Positions 9,303-19,400 of a stretch of 64,000 bases of DNA are shown here, in pieces. This DNA is from Marinobacter halophilus (GTDB lineage Bacteria > Pseudomonadota > Gammaproteobacteria > Pseudomonadales > Oleiphilaceae). The notes beneath the pieces are model-generated. The model was not told where the DNA came from, did not search any database, and saw only the letters and a list, made by a program, of their open reading frames with translations. A program made the translations under genes and the position numbers. Where the stretch lies: assembly GCF_003007685.1 (NCBI RefSeq), contig NZ_PXNN01000009.1, positions 62,001 through 126,000 on the forward strand. The letters are read 5' to 3'. Numbering within the stretch: position 1 is the stretch's first letter; the number at the start of each line of letters is the position of its first letter.

Positions 9303-10556
9303 GTGTTACAGTTTATCTATTCCCAGCTTATCCGCCTGGCCCTGCCGTTCATTCTGATCCGACTCTGGTGGCAGGGCCGCAAAGCTCCGGCGCTGCGGCA
9401 GGACTGGCAGCACCGCCTTGGCATTATTCCAGAAATTTCCGGTCCGGTGATCTGGGTGCACGCTGTGTCTGTGGGCGAAACCATCGCAGCCGGCCCTCTG
9501 GTGCGCCGGCTGCTGGCTCGTGATCTCGGTGCCACCATTCTGATGACGGCCATGACCGACACCGGCCTGGCCCAGGCCCGGAAGATGTTTGGTGACAGAG
9601 TAACCTATGCCTACGCCCCATACGATACACCCGGGAGCATTCGCCGCTTTCTCGGTCGCATCAATCCCCGCATTCTGGTCATCCTGGAAACTGAAATCTG
9701 GCCCAATATGATCCGCCAGTGTCGCCGCAGGCGAGTGCCGGTGTTTTTAATCAACGCCCGGCTGTCGGAGCGTTCGGCCCGGGGTTATGAACGGGTAAGG
9801 GGGCTGGCGGGCCCGGTCATGAATAGTATTAGTTGGGTGGCTGCCCAGGCCGAACGGGATGCTGAGCGGTTCCGCCGTATCGGTGTGGCAGCCAGCCATG
9901 TAGAGGTAACTGGCAGTGTGAAGTTTGACGTGGATATCCCGGAAGATGTGCAGGTCGCATCAGACGCTTTCCGCCAGACGCTCAGTGCCCGGCCGGTCTG
10001 GATAGCGGGCAGTACCCACGCAGGTGAAGATGAACAGTTGCTGCTGGCCCATCAAGGCATTCTTGAGAGCCATCCCAGGGCGCTGCTGATCGTGGTGCCA
10101 AGACACCCGGACCGCTTCGATGCGGTTGCCGCTATGGCAGAGGATCAGGGCTTTGTGCTGGCTCGACGGTCACTTGGGCAAGACCCAGCCGCTGCCCAGG
10201 TTTATCTGGGCGACACCATGGGCGAGTTGATGATGTTGTACGGTGTCAGTGATCTGGCTTTTGTGGGGGGCTCGCTGATCGAGCGGGGCGGGCACAATCC
10301 GTTGGAGCCGGCGGCCTGGGGTATACCGGTGTTTTCTGGTCCGCATATATTCAATTTTGAAACCATTTTCGAACGCCTGCTGGCCGATGGCGGTGTTCAA
10401 TTGGTTAGAGGCAAAGAGGATGTGGTGCGTGAGGTGAGTCGGTTGTTTGCTGATCCGGGTGAGTGCAAGGCCTACGGCGAGCGTGCGCTGGCGGTAGTTA
10501 ACAAAAACCGCGGCGCGCTGGACCGGGTGGTCGACGGGATTATCGAAAGGTTGTAA
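9303..10556 (+). CDS. waaA: 3-deoxy-D-manno-octulosonic acid (Kdo) transferase
   Basis: The 417-residue enzyme transfers Kdo from CMP-Kdo to lipid IVA at the inner membrane. An N-terminal hydrophobic anchor (FIYSQLIRLALPFILIRLWW) is followed by WVHAVSVGETIAAGPL, which carries the catalytic Glu region. FLINARLSERSARGY follows, and the GT-B donor domain has VWIAGSTHAGEDE and GGSLIERGGHNPLEPAAWG. Length and motifs are normal for WaaA/KdtA. The start is a GTG. It is divergent from the LpxL-type gene and convergent with tolC, with a 12-bp perfect hairpin between them. Confidence 0.95.
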   Translation: MLQFIYSQLIRLALPFILIRLWWQGRKAPALRQDWQHRLGIIPEISGPVIWVHAVSVGETIAAGPLVRRLLARDLGATILMTAMTDTGLAQARKMFGDRVTYAYAPYDTPGSIRRFLGRINPRILVILETEIWPNMIRQCRRRRVPVFLINARLSERSARGYERVRGLAGPVMNSISWVAAQAERDAERFRRIGVAASHVEVTGSVKFDVDIPEDVQVASDAFRQTLSARPVWIAGSTHAGEDEQLLLAHQGILESHPRALLIVVPRHPDRFDAVAAMAEDQGFVLARRSLGQDPAAAQVYLGDTMGELMMLYGVSDLAFVGGSLIERGGHNPLEPAAWGIPVFSGPHIFNFETIFERLLADGGVQLVRGKEDVVREVSRLFADPGECKAYGERALAVVNKNRGALDRVVDGIIERL

Positions 10557-10583
10557 TACCGGGTGCCGGATGGCACCCGGTAT
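10556..10583. terminator. Bidirectional hairpin between waaA and tolC
   Basis: A perfect 12-bp inverted repeat (ATACCGGGTGCC, loop GGAT, GGCACCCGGTAT) fills the gap between the convergent stops of waaA and tolC and overlaps the last base of the waaA stop codon. There is no T-tract on either side, so it may stop transcription only weakly or protect both mRNA 3' ends. Confidence 0.65.
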
Positions 10584-10602
10584 CGTCTGATCGGTGCCCG
10601 GC

Positions 10603-11964
10603 TTATTGCGCCGGGTAGTCCAGCGTGCGCTCCTGCTCTGCCAGGGCTTCAATGCCACGGGCATTGGCGCTGAGCCAGTTGTTCAGATCGATCAGGTCCT
10701 GCGGGCTTAACGTGCCGGCCGCCTGCTTCAGTTGCAGGGTATTGATGACGTAGTCGTAGCGGGCGTTGGCGTAATCCCGCAGTGCGACGTAGTAGGCTCG
10801 CTCCGCATCCAGCACTTCCACGATGTTCCGGGTACCCACATCATAACCGGCGCGAGTGGCGTCCAGCGCGCTGCGGCGGGATATGATGGTCTGCTCCAGG
10901 GCCGAGGCGGTTTCCACGTTGTTGTTCACGGTCAGGTACAGGCTGCGGGTGTTCACTCGCACGTCACGACGAACGGTGTTTAGATCCTGTTCTGCGACGT
11001 TAACCAATGACCGTTGCTGGCGCACACCGGCCTGGGTGCCACCACCCATGTAAAGGGGCACGTTTAGTTGCAGGCCGATGACCCCTTGAGTGCCTTCCTG
11101 TTGGGGCGTTTTTGAGCCATCAAGCTCTGACTCACCGTAGGATGCGGTTAAGTCGAGTGTCGGCATGTGCCCGGATTTGGCCACTTTCAGGTTCGCTTCG
11201 CTGACATTCAATTGTGACATCGCAGACAGAATAGACCAGTTCTGTTCTAAAGCGGTGGCTTCCCAGGCATTCGGATTCATCGGTTCCGGGCGACCTAATG
11301 GGAAGTTTTCGCGAAGATTTTCAAGGTCTTCCGCGTATTCTCCGGTCAGGCGGGCCAGTTGCTCACGTGCTACGTTCAGCTGGTTTTCGGCGGCAATACG
11401 CTGGCTCTTGCTGTCGTCATAGCTTGCGCGGGCTTCATACACTTCGGTAATGGCGATCAGTCCCACATCAAAGCGCTCCAGGGCCTGCTCATACTGGCGC
11501 TGAATAGCCGCTTCGGTGGCACCGGCCGTGGTGACGGTATCCTGGGCGCGCAACACGTTAAAGTAGGCGGTCGCCACATCCAAAATCAGCTGCTGTTGGG
11601 CCAGGTTGTATTGGGCCTGTGCGGATTCGGTCTGAAACTGGCTGGCATCGTAGCGAAACCAATTGTCAGCACGAAAGATCGGCTGCGTGAGCTGAACGCC
11701 ATAATTCAGAGACTTATAGCTATCTCCCGGGCCGTTTTTGGCGTCAAAATCCGTATGGTTTGCCTCGGCAAACGCGCCAATTTGCGGCAATAGAGAACTT
11801 CTGCTGACATCGCTGGCGGCCTGCTGAGCCTGGAACTGGGCCATGGCCGAGGCGATGCCGGAGTCGTAAGACAGCGCCTTTTCATAGGTTTCCATCAGAT
11901 CCAGAGAAAAGGCAGGCTGGGCTGCGAGCAGGGTGATCAACCCTGGAAGTAAACGTTTTTTCAT
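10603..11964 (-). CDS. tolC: TolC family outer-membrane efflux channel
   Basis: The 453-residue protein starts MKKRLLPGLITLLAAQPAFS, a Sec signal peptide ending before LDLMETYEKALSYD. It then shows the two repeated outer-membrane-efflux halves: LPQIGAFAEANHTD...YNLAQQQLILDVATAYFNVLRAQDTV in the first and MPTLDLTASYGESE...NVPLYMGGGTQAGVRQQ in the second, with GTRNIVEVLDAERAYY near the end. It forms the trimeric channel used by type I secretion and RND/ABC efflux systems. The frame is open to 12087, but AGGAG lies five bases before the ATG at 11964 and the signal peptide begins there. It is convergent with waaA. Confidence 0.93.
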   Translation of the reverse strand: MKKRLLPGLITLLAAQPAFSLDLMETYEKALSYDSGIASAMAQFQAQQAASDVSRSSLLPQIGAFAEANHTDFDAKNGPGDSYKSLNYGVQLTQPIFRADNWFRYDASQFQTESAQAQYNLAQQQLILDVATAYFNVLRAQDTVTTAGATEAAIQRQYEQALERFDVGLIAITEVYEARASYDDSKSQRIAAENQLNVAREQLARLTGEYAEDLENLRENFPLGRPEPMNPNAWEATALEQNWSILSAMSQLNVSEANLKVAKSGHMPTLDLTASYGESELDGSKTPQQEGTQGVIGLQLNVPLYMGGGTQAGVRQQRSLVNVAEQDLNTVRRDVRVNTRSLYLTVNNNVETASALEQTIISRRSALDATRAGYDVGTRNIVEVLDAERAYYVALRDYANARYDYVINTLQLKQAAGTLSPQDLIDLNNWLSANARGIEALAEQERTLDYPAQ

Positions 11965-12152
11965 TGTTTCTCCTGACGAGCTATCTCCGGGCATCCGTGA
12001 TCTGGACACAGGAATCGAAAAGCCAGCGTGCACAGCAAGGTGCGCTTCGGCCGTGACCAAAAGGTAGTGTTTAGACATTATGGACAATAATCGCCCCCAC
12101 CTCTACACTTGCAAATGTCTCTCATTTTATGAGCATGACAAGACAGTTTCGC

Positions 12153-14224
<2,072 letters not shown>

Positions 14225-14245
14225 GTTGGGTGTTTTCGATCACCT

Positions 14246-14337
14246 AGCCTTCTGACTGGGTGCTCAGAGCCGGGGTGGTGGCCGTTTTCTGAACAAGGCC
14301 ACCCCCAATGGCTGCATAGCACCTAGCGCAGAAGGCT
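14246..14337 (+). repeat. Nested inverted-repeat structure after thiC
   Basis: Outer arms AGCCTTCTG (14246-14254) and CAGAAGGCT (14329-14337) enclose a second pair, GGTGCT and AGCACC, and an inner pair, GGTGGCC and GGCCACC. All three are arranged to fold as one interrupted hairpin of about 92 nt. A CACCTAG direct repeat sits at the start of both halves. It may act as the thiC terminator or as an mRNA-stabilising 3' end; no T-tract follows. Confidence 0.55.
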
Positions 14338-14409
14338 TGGGGCTGTAACTTGCACCCCTGCCGTGGTTCCGGCTATCGTTCAAAACCGAAATCAAAACCG
14401 GAAGCATCA

Positions 14410-15030
14410 ATGCCGAAACCGTTCCAGTTCAATGCCAGCGACGTCAACATCGAAAAGCGCGAAACCGTGTTCCAGGGCTTCTTCCGCATGGACAAGCTCT
14501 GGCTGACCCACCCGCGCTTTGATGGCGGAGACATGCCCACCTTTACCCGTGAGCTATTCATTCGCGGCGACGCCACCTGCGTGCTCCCCTATGACCCGGA
14601 GCGGGACCAGGTGGTGTTGCTGGAACAGTTCCGGCTCGGTGCGCTTGGCCGCAACCAGTCGCCCTGGCTGCTCGAACTTGTGGCCGGCATGAACGAAGAC
14701 GGCGAAAGCCCGGAAGAAGTTGCCCAACGCGAGGGCCAGGAAGAAGCGGGTCTGAGCTTCAGTCGTCTCGATAAAATCTGTGATTACCTGGTATCCCCCG
14801 GTGGCACCACTGAAATGATCCATCTCTATTGCGGCCAGGTCAGCACTGCCGATGCAGGCGGTGTGTTTGGTGTGGAGCACGAGCACGAAGACATCCTGTC
14901 TCACGTGGTCTCCGCCGACGATACCTTCGCGATGATTGCCGACGGCCGCATCAACAACGCCGCCGCCATCATCGCCATCCAGTGGCTGCAACTGAACCGG
15001 GACAGGTTGCGCCGGGAGTGGCGGGCATGA
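14410..15030 (+). CDS. nudF: ADP-ribose pyrophosphatase (Nudix)
   Basis: The 206-residue Nudix hydrolase is of the NudF type, which splits ADP-ribose into AMP and ribose-5-phosphate. The Nudix box reads GMNEDGESPEEVAQREGQEE AG (GX5EX7REUXEEXGU), preceded by VVLLEQFRLGALG and WLLELVA, with YLVSPGGTTEMIHLYCG after it. The start at 14410 matches the conserved MPKPF N-terminus; an in-frame ATG at 14350 lies in the non-conserved leader. It overlaps the DUF1249 gene by 4 bp (ATGA) and heads the nudF-yqiB-cpdA series, an order also known from enterobacteria. Confidence 0.93.
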   Translation: MPKPFQFNASDVNIEKRETVFQGFFRMDKLWLTHPRFDGGDMPTFTRELFIRGDATCVLPYDPERDQVVLLEQFRLGALGRNQSPWLLELVAGMNEDGESPEEVAQREGQEEAGLSFSRLDKICDYLVSPGGTTEMIHLYCGQVSTADAGGVFGVEHEHEDILSHVVSADDTFAMIADGRINNAAAIIAIQWLQLNRDRLRREWRA

Positions 15031-15512
15031 CCGAGTGGGTGAAGCGGCCAAAGTCCTACGTGCCGGACCTGCGCCAGTTAGGGGCATTGTGCGATGGCAA
15101 TTACCAGCGCTTGCGTAAGCTGCGCAAGTTGGAAGTGGATGGTCAGCCGGTGTGTGAAATTGAGCTGCACCGGGAACATCAGTACCTGGGTCGGGTGCGA
15201 ATTGAAGTGCTGCAAACGGCCAGGTTCACCGAAACCCTGTTGTTGGAGCAGGTCCATAACAGCGGCCGCTGGCTCAACAACCCTCGCATGACCGTTCGCG
15301 TTTACCATGATGCCGCCATGGCGGAAGTCATCAGTTGCTACCGGCACCGACAAATCGCGCCGGTGAACGATTACCCGAACCGGTTCATGCACCATCCGGA
15401 TGAGAAGGTTCAGGTAAATGGCTTTCTCGCCGATTGGCTGGACTATTGTCTGCGCTTTGGTCACCTGCCCATGGAGCACGCCGCCTGGACTGCCGGACAG
15501 GGTGTCGACTGA
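15027..15512 (+). CDS. DUF1249 (YqiB-like) family protein
   Basis: The 161-residue cytoplasmic protein matches the YqiB/DUF1249 family: YVPDLRQLGALCDGNYQRLRKL at the N-terminus, then LLLEQVHNSGRWLNNPRMTVRVYHDAAMAEV and YPNRFMHHPDEKVQVNGFLADW. Its biochemical role is unknown. The ATG at 15027 overlaps the nudF stop, so it is translationally coupled. The neighbouring genes nudF and cpdA are the same as around yqiB in E. coli, which supports orthology. Confidence 0.88.
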   Translation: MTEWVKRPKSYVPDLRQLGALCDGNYQRLRKLRKLEVDGQPVCEIELHREHQYLGRVRIEVLQTARFTETLLLEQVHNSGRWLNNPRMTVRVYHDAAMAEVISCYRHRQIAPVNDYPNRFMHHPDEKVQVNGFLADWLDYCLRFGHLPMEHAAWTAGQGVD

Positions 15513-15692
15513 GCTGCGATTTACCTGGCGGGCGCGGGTTCCCTGCACCTTGGTTGTCAAATACTGCAAAATATTTGGTGAAGCTGGTCAGAATGTGACT
15601 TATCTTCCATTCAGGAATGATTAAACTGAACTCAGCCGTCGTACACTTGTCAGTTATTTCAACTGGTTGCAATGGACAACAACAGGGCCTGC

Positions 15693-16499
15693 ATGACCAA
15701 CTCTGAATTCCAACGCCCATTACGGGTGCTGCAGTTGACCGACCCACACCTGATGGCGTCGGCAGATGGCGCGTTGCTGGGCGTGAACACCCGTGACAGC
15801 CTGGCCGCCGTGATCGATGAGGTGCTTCGGGCCCACGGTCAGCCGGATCTGATTCTGGCGACCGGTGATCTTGCTCAGGACGCGTCCGCTGAAGCCTATC
15901 GATATCTCGGCCAACAACTGGCGGCTTTTGATTGTCCCGCCCTCTGGATCGCGGGAAATCATGACGACTCTGCCCTGATGAGTGCGATTGCCGAAGAGTT
16001 TCAGTCACGCCAGCGCCAAAGGGTGCAGGGCGGCTGGCATTTTTTGATGCTCGATTCTTCAGTACATGGCAAAGTGTTCGGTGAGTTGGCCTCGGGTGAA
16101 CTCGACTTCCTCGATCGCGCGCTCTCAGAACAGCCTGATCTCCCCGCCATGATCTGCCTGCATCACCATCCCGTGGATATTGGCGCGGACTGGATGGAAA
16201 ACATCGGGTTGACCAACCGCGACGAATTCTGGGGAGTTATCGATAAGCACCCCCAAGTGAAGGTTGTGCTTTGGGGGCATATCCATCAGGAGCTTCAACA
16301 ACAACGGAACGGCGTTCAACTCCTGGCCACGCCGTCGACCTGCATCCAGTTCGCCACGGATTCCCGCAAGTTCGCGGTAGAGCCGCTAGCGCCTGGTTAT
16401 CGCTGGTTCGAGCTGGACACTTCTGGCAGCTTCACCACGGAGGTCCGTCGGGCGAATCAGTTCGAATTCGATCTGGACGAGAAAAGTACCGGGTACTGA
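15693..16499 (+). CDS. cpdA: 3',5'-cyclic-AMP phosphodiesterase
   Basis: This calcineurin-like metallophosphoesterase of about 268 residues shows all class III motifs in order: LTDPHL (DxH), ATGDLAQD (GD), IAGNHDD (GNHD), CLHHHPV (H) and LWGHIHQE (GHxH), which bind the two metals. It hydrolyses cAMP to AMP and so lowers Crp/Vfr signalling. An ATG at 15672 is in frame, but AGGG five bases before the ATG at 15693 favours the later start. It lies 180 bp after the YqiB-like gene. What follows (a secretion-type effector) is not the usual neighbour, so synteny breaks here. Confidence 0.94.
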   Translation: MTNSEFQRPLRVLQLTDPHLMASADGALLGVNTRDSLAAVIDEVLRAHGQPDLILATGDLAQDASAEAYRYLGQQLAAFDCPALWIAGNHDDSALMSAIAEEFQSRQRQRVQGGWHFLMLDSSVHGKVFGELASGELDFLDRALSEQPDLPAMICLHHHPVDIGADWMENIGLTNRDEFWGVIDKHPQVKVVLWGHIHQELQQQRNGVQLLATPSTCIQFATDSRKFAVEPLAPGYRWFELDTSGSFTTEVRRANQFEFDLDEKSTGY

Positions 16500-16652
16500 C
16501 GCAGCCTCCCCCCCCACACACAAACCGTCAGCGAATCTCTGGTCTGCCAATGGAATGCAGGTCACTGTTTTTGATGGCCGATTTGCTACCATTGATTCGC
16601 TGTGAATGTGGTTTCACAAGGATGATTAGCCTCAGTCAACGGATGACGAGCC

Positions 16653-18722
16653 ATGAAAATTGTACGAAGCTGGGACCTGCTTGCCGCAGACCTGCCCAGG
16701 CTGGAATCCCCTTTCTTTGCCGCTTCGAAAGCCCGAAGCCTGATTCTCGACAACAGTCACAATGCCAATAAAGTTGATCTTGAGCGCCTGCTCGGGCGAA
16801 GCGTTGCGCTTCAAGGGGGTGGTCGCGCCTCCAGATATAACCAGGCTGCGCTGATTGATGAAGTGGTGCGCCGGATTGACGATCGAGCATTATGGCTCGT
16901 CTTCGAAGCCTGTGACGGTGAGCCCTCTGATCCGGTGGTTTGCTGGCAAGAGTCTGGTGAAGGGGCCGGGCGCTGGGTAGCAGGTCAGAGTGGAGCCAGC
17001 TCCGAGTTACGCCGCAGTGTGGACGAACTGAACCGGCACGGCATTACGCCCCAACAATTGACTGCGCAGCGCATAGGCGGCGTGGGCCACCTGGGGGCAA
17101 CCCGGTTTGATGTGGAGTATCGGCTAAGGCAGCGTGAAGAGGATCCCCAGCAACACGGTCAGGCCGCTCGGTCAAAAAGCATGTCTCATCAAAATCTGAT
17201 GCCTTTGACCCTTTCTGTGGTCGAACCACGAACCAGTGATTCTCTTCCTGAAATCCACTTGGAAATCGGACTGTTTACCGATGGTACCCTCAATAATGCG
17301 GATAACTCCCGGGAGCTGGAAGAGCGTGCGGCCGATCAATGTGTTGAATCCTATCGGCAAGGGACTATCTCAAAAGAAGAGTGTTCCTATCAGTTGGGCT
17401 TAATGATGGGCGGGAGTTATGGCAATGCTCCGAGTAACGTGGCGAAACTGGCAGATATGTACGTTGAGTCGAGCGAGGTTATTGGAAGTAAAATTATTCA
17501 TCGACTTTGGGTGTATACCGCCGGAGTAGGAACAAAGACGGGTGAAGGTGATTCTCTGATAGGTGCAGCGACCGGGATGGGAGAAACTGGAATTATCAGC
17601 CAGGTGGAGAAAACCTTCTCCAGGGTAGCTGTTCGGATCGATGAGTTGGAACTTGCTGGCTCGATAAAAACTTTGACTTTTGATTTGTTTGGCTTCAGTC
17701 GAGGCGCTGCTGCGGCCCGCCATGCAGCACATGAAATTCTCTTAGGTGACGGCGGCGCGCTTGGCGGGGCCTTAGCAAGCCAGCGAATTGATTGGCCGGG
17801 CCAGGTTCTTATTCGTTTTGTAGGGCTTTTCGATACGGTGGCAGCAGTTATAAATCCCATGGCATTGGATTTGCGACCGGGTAATGGGCGAAATGAGCCA
17901 GTAAGAGTCTATCTTGATCCCTCAAAGGTAAAATACGCGGCACAGATAATGGCGGCGGATGAGCATCGGGAAAACTTTGCCCTGAGCAGTCTTAGAAACG
18001 CTGATGGGAGTATTCCGGAAAACTTTCGGGAAATAGCCTTGCCCGGCGTCCATTCTGATATCGGTGGTGGCTACCCGGCCACCCAGCTTGAAGAGGTGCT
18101 AGTAAGCCCTTTCCACTTAGTCCCGGCTAACCGGATTAGATGGCCGGAACAAACGATTCAATGGGACAACTTGAATGCCCTTAAACGGCATAAGGTAGCG
18201 GATGGCTGGATTGGCTCTTTTAGCTTGCCTGTAGGATCGATGGACGAATACGATCCAACTCACCATGATCTTGGTGTGGGGGGAGGTGCCAGCCTGAGCA
18301 TTGTTAAGAACATCTCTGCTCATCCGGCCCCTGATGGGAGGGTGGAGTTGGTGCTGAAAATGGTTCGTCAAGTTCGTGGCGAATACTCCCGAGTGGGGCT
18401 AAGAGTCATGCATGAACTGGCCACAAAAGTGGGCGTGCCATTCACGGAGGTGGACTCAGCCGGTGATGCAGCCCGCGTTCCCGATGATTTAGGGCCCGTA
18501 ACGAGCCAAATTCTGGAGCAAATCGCTGCGGGTGCTGATAGTCCATCGTTGACCCAGAATCAGCAGAACCTGATTCGGCAGCGCTATACCCATTATTCCG
18601 CCAACTATAACCCCTTCAAGTTCATGTTAGGGGATGCGCTTACTGCGTTCCGTTTTGGCCGTAATTTCAGTCCAAACGCACCAACTGCTTCGGGCGAACG
18701 CGTTATTCACCCCAATGCTTGA
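16653..18722 (+). CDS. DUF2235 (Tle1-like) lipase, putative type VI secretion effector
   Basis: The 689-residue protein has an alpha/beta hydrolase core of the DUF2235 family. Its beginning is IGLFTDGTLNNADN near residue 210. The nucleophile motif GFSRGAAAAR places Ser at 349, LFDTVAA places the acid at Asp394 and PGVHSDIGGGY places the base at His467, a complete triad in the order expected for Tle1 phospholipases. Residues 1-~200 form an N-terminal region I do not recognise. There is no signal peptide, consistent with export by a type VI system on a VgrG/PAAR spike. No VgrG, Hcp or PAAR gene is in the window, so delivery is inferred. The next gene, 9 bp downstream, encodes a DUF2931 lipoprotein, the usual type of immunity partner. 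The module sits between cpdA and metE and looks acquired. Confidence 0.82.
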   Translation: MKIVRSWDLLAADLPRLESPFFAASKARSLILDNSHNANKVDLERLLGRSVALQGGGRASRYNQAALIDEVVRRIDDRALWLVFEACDGEPSDPVVCWQESGEGAGRWVAGQSGASSELRRSVDELNRHGITPQQLTAQRIGGVGHLGATRFDVEYRLRQREEDPQQHGQAARSKSMSHQNLMPLTLSVVEPRTSDSLPEIHLEIGLFTDGTLNNADNSRELEERAADQCVESYRQGTISKEECSYQLGLMMGGSYGNAPSNVAKLADMYVESSEVIGSKIIHRLWVYTAGVGTKTGEGDSLIGAATGMGETGIISQVEKTFSRVAVRIDELELAGSIKTLTFDLFGFSRGAAAARHAAHEILLGDGGALGGALASQRIDWPGQVLIRFVGLFDTVAAVINPMALDLRPGNGRNEPVRVYLDPSKVKYAAQIMAADEHRENFALSSLRNADGSIPENFREIALPGVHSDIGGGYPATQLEEVLVSPFHLVPANRIRWPEQTIQWDNLNALKRHKVADGWIGSFSLPVGSMDEYDPTHHDLGVGGGASLSIVKNISAHPAPDGRVELVLKMVRQVRGEYSRVGLRVMHELATKVGVPFTEVDSAGDAARVPDDLGPVTSQILEQIAAGADSPSLTQNQQNLIRQRYTHYSANYNPFKFMLGDALTAFRFGRNFSPNAPTASGERVIHPNA

Positions 18723-18731
18723 GGAATGGGT

Positions 18732-19331
18732 ATGTCTGTCTTTCGAAAACTGATTTTAATTGTTGTGTGCCTGGCGTTTGTTGGCTGCAGCACTCTCAAA
18801 CAAGAGGATATTCCCTGGTATGTAGGCGTTGCTGCGCCACAGCACTATGATATGTGGGTGCTTAACATGCACCTGGAAAAATCTGGTGAACGTAGCTGGC
18901 GTGTTCCTGTAGGGAGTGTTTCCTGTTGTTGGCGTGGCCCTTTTGGACCGCGAGGAGGTGGTGGGGAAATGGACCCCTTTCCCAACCTGATTGCATTACA
19001 TTGGTTTTCGTTGTCAGAACAAAAATACTATTCAGCGATGATCCGGGTGCCGCAGGATTTGCAGAAACGCATGCGAGAGCCGACAAACCACTCTTATCAG
19101 AACGGAACCTCAGGCTTTGAGCCAAGAAGCACCTTAGTTCTGGGGTTGGCGCCAGGGGGCGAGGTGGTGATGTGGATGATGAGCCAGCGATCGAATGCTG
19201 TGGAAGTGATGCGGGTTCCTGCTCTTGAGGTTCCGGGCGATCCTGAAGATTTTGCAGTGTTGACGGAAAGTTATCTCGAAGACCATGGCGACTACTTGGA
19301 AGAGCACGGAGTGCCGCTGGAGGGCTGGTAA
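18732..19331 (+). CDS. DUF2931 lipoprotein, putative effector-immunity protein
   Basis: The 199-residue product starts MSVFRKLILIVVCLAFVGC, a type II signal peptide with the lipobox FVGC (Cys19). It carries the DUF2931 core: VGSVSCCWRGP, PFPNLIALHWFSLSEQKYYSA and VPQDLQKRMRE. DUF2931 lipoproteins are often encoded next to Tle-type lipase effectors, where they sit in the periplasm and neutralise the toxin. That is the role inferred here from position directly after the DUF2235 lipase. An in-frame ATG at 18726 exists, but GAGGA lies six bases before 18732. The C-terminus is acidic with repeated LE/DH residues. Confidence 0.82.
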   Translation: MSVFRKLILIVVCLAFVGCSTLKQEDIPWYVGVAAPQHYDMWVLNMHLEKSGERSWRVPVGSVSCCWRGPFGPRGGGGEMDPFPNLIALHWFSLSEQKYYSAMIRVPQDLQKRMREPTNHSYQNGTSGFEPRSTLVLGLAPGGEVVMWMMSQRSNAVEVMRVPALEVPGDPEDFAVLTESYLEDHGDYLEEHGVPLEGW

Positions 19332-19361
19332 GTACTCGCAAGCTGAATGAGTGAGTAATCA

Positions 19362-19386
19362 AGGGTGGGCCCGAATGCCGCACCCT
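19362..19386. terminator. Weak hairpin between convergent genes
   Basis: AGGGTG (19362-19367) pairs with CACCCT (19381-19386), extended by a GGC/GCC with one bulge, in the 69-bp gap between the DUF2931 gene and metE. There is no T-tract. It is a candidate transcription stop only. Confidence 0.35.
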
Positions 19387-19400
19387 CCATTTCCTTGGTG

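Noticed and set aside
16505..16525. C-run followed by CA repeats before the lipase gene as a phase-variation tract
   Set aside because: It is short, not in a coding frame and not placed in a recognisable promoter spacer.
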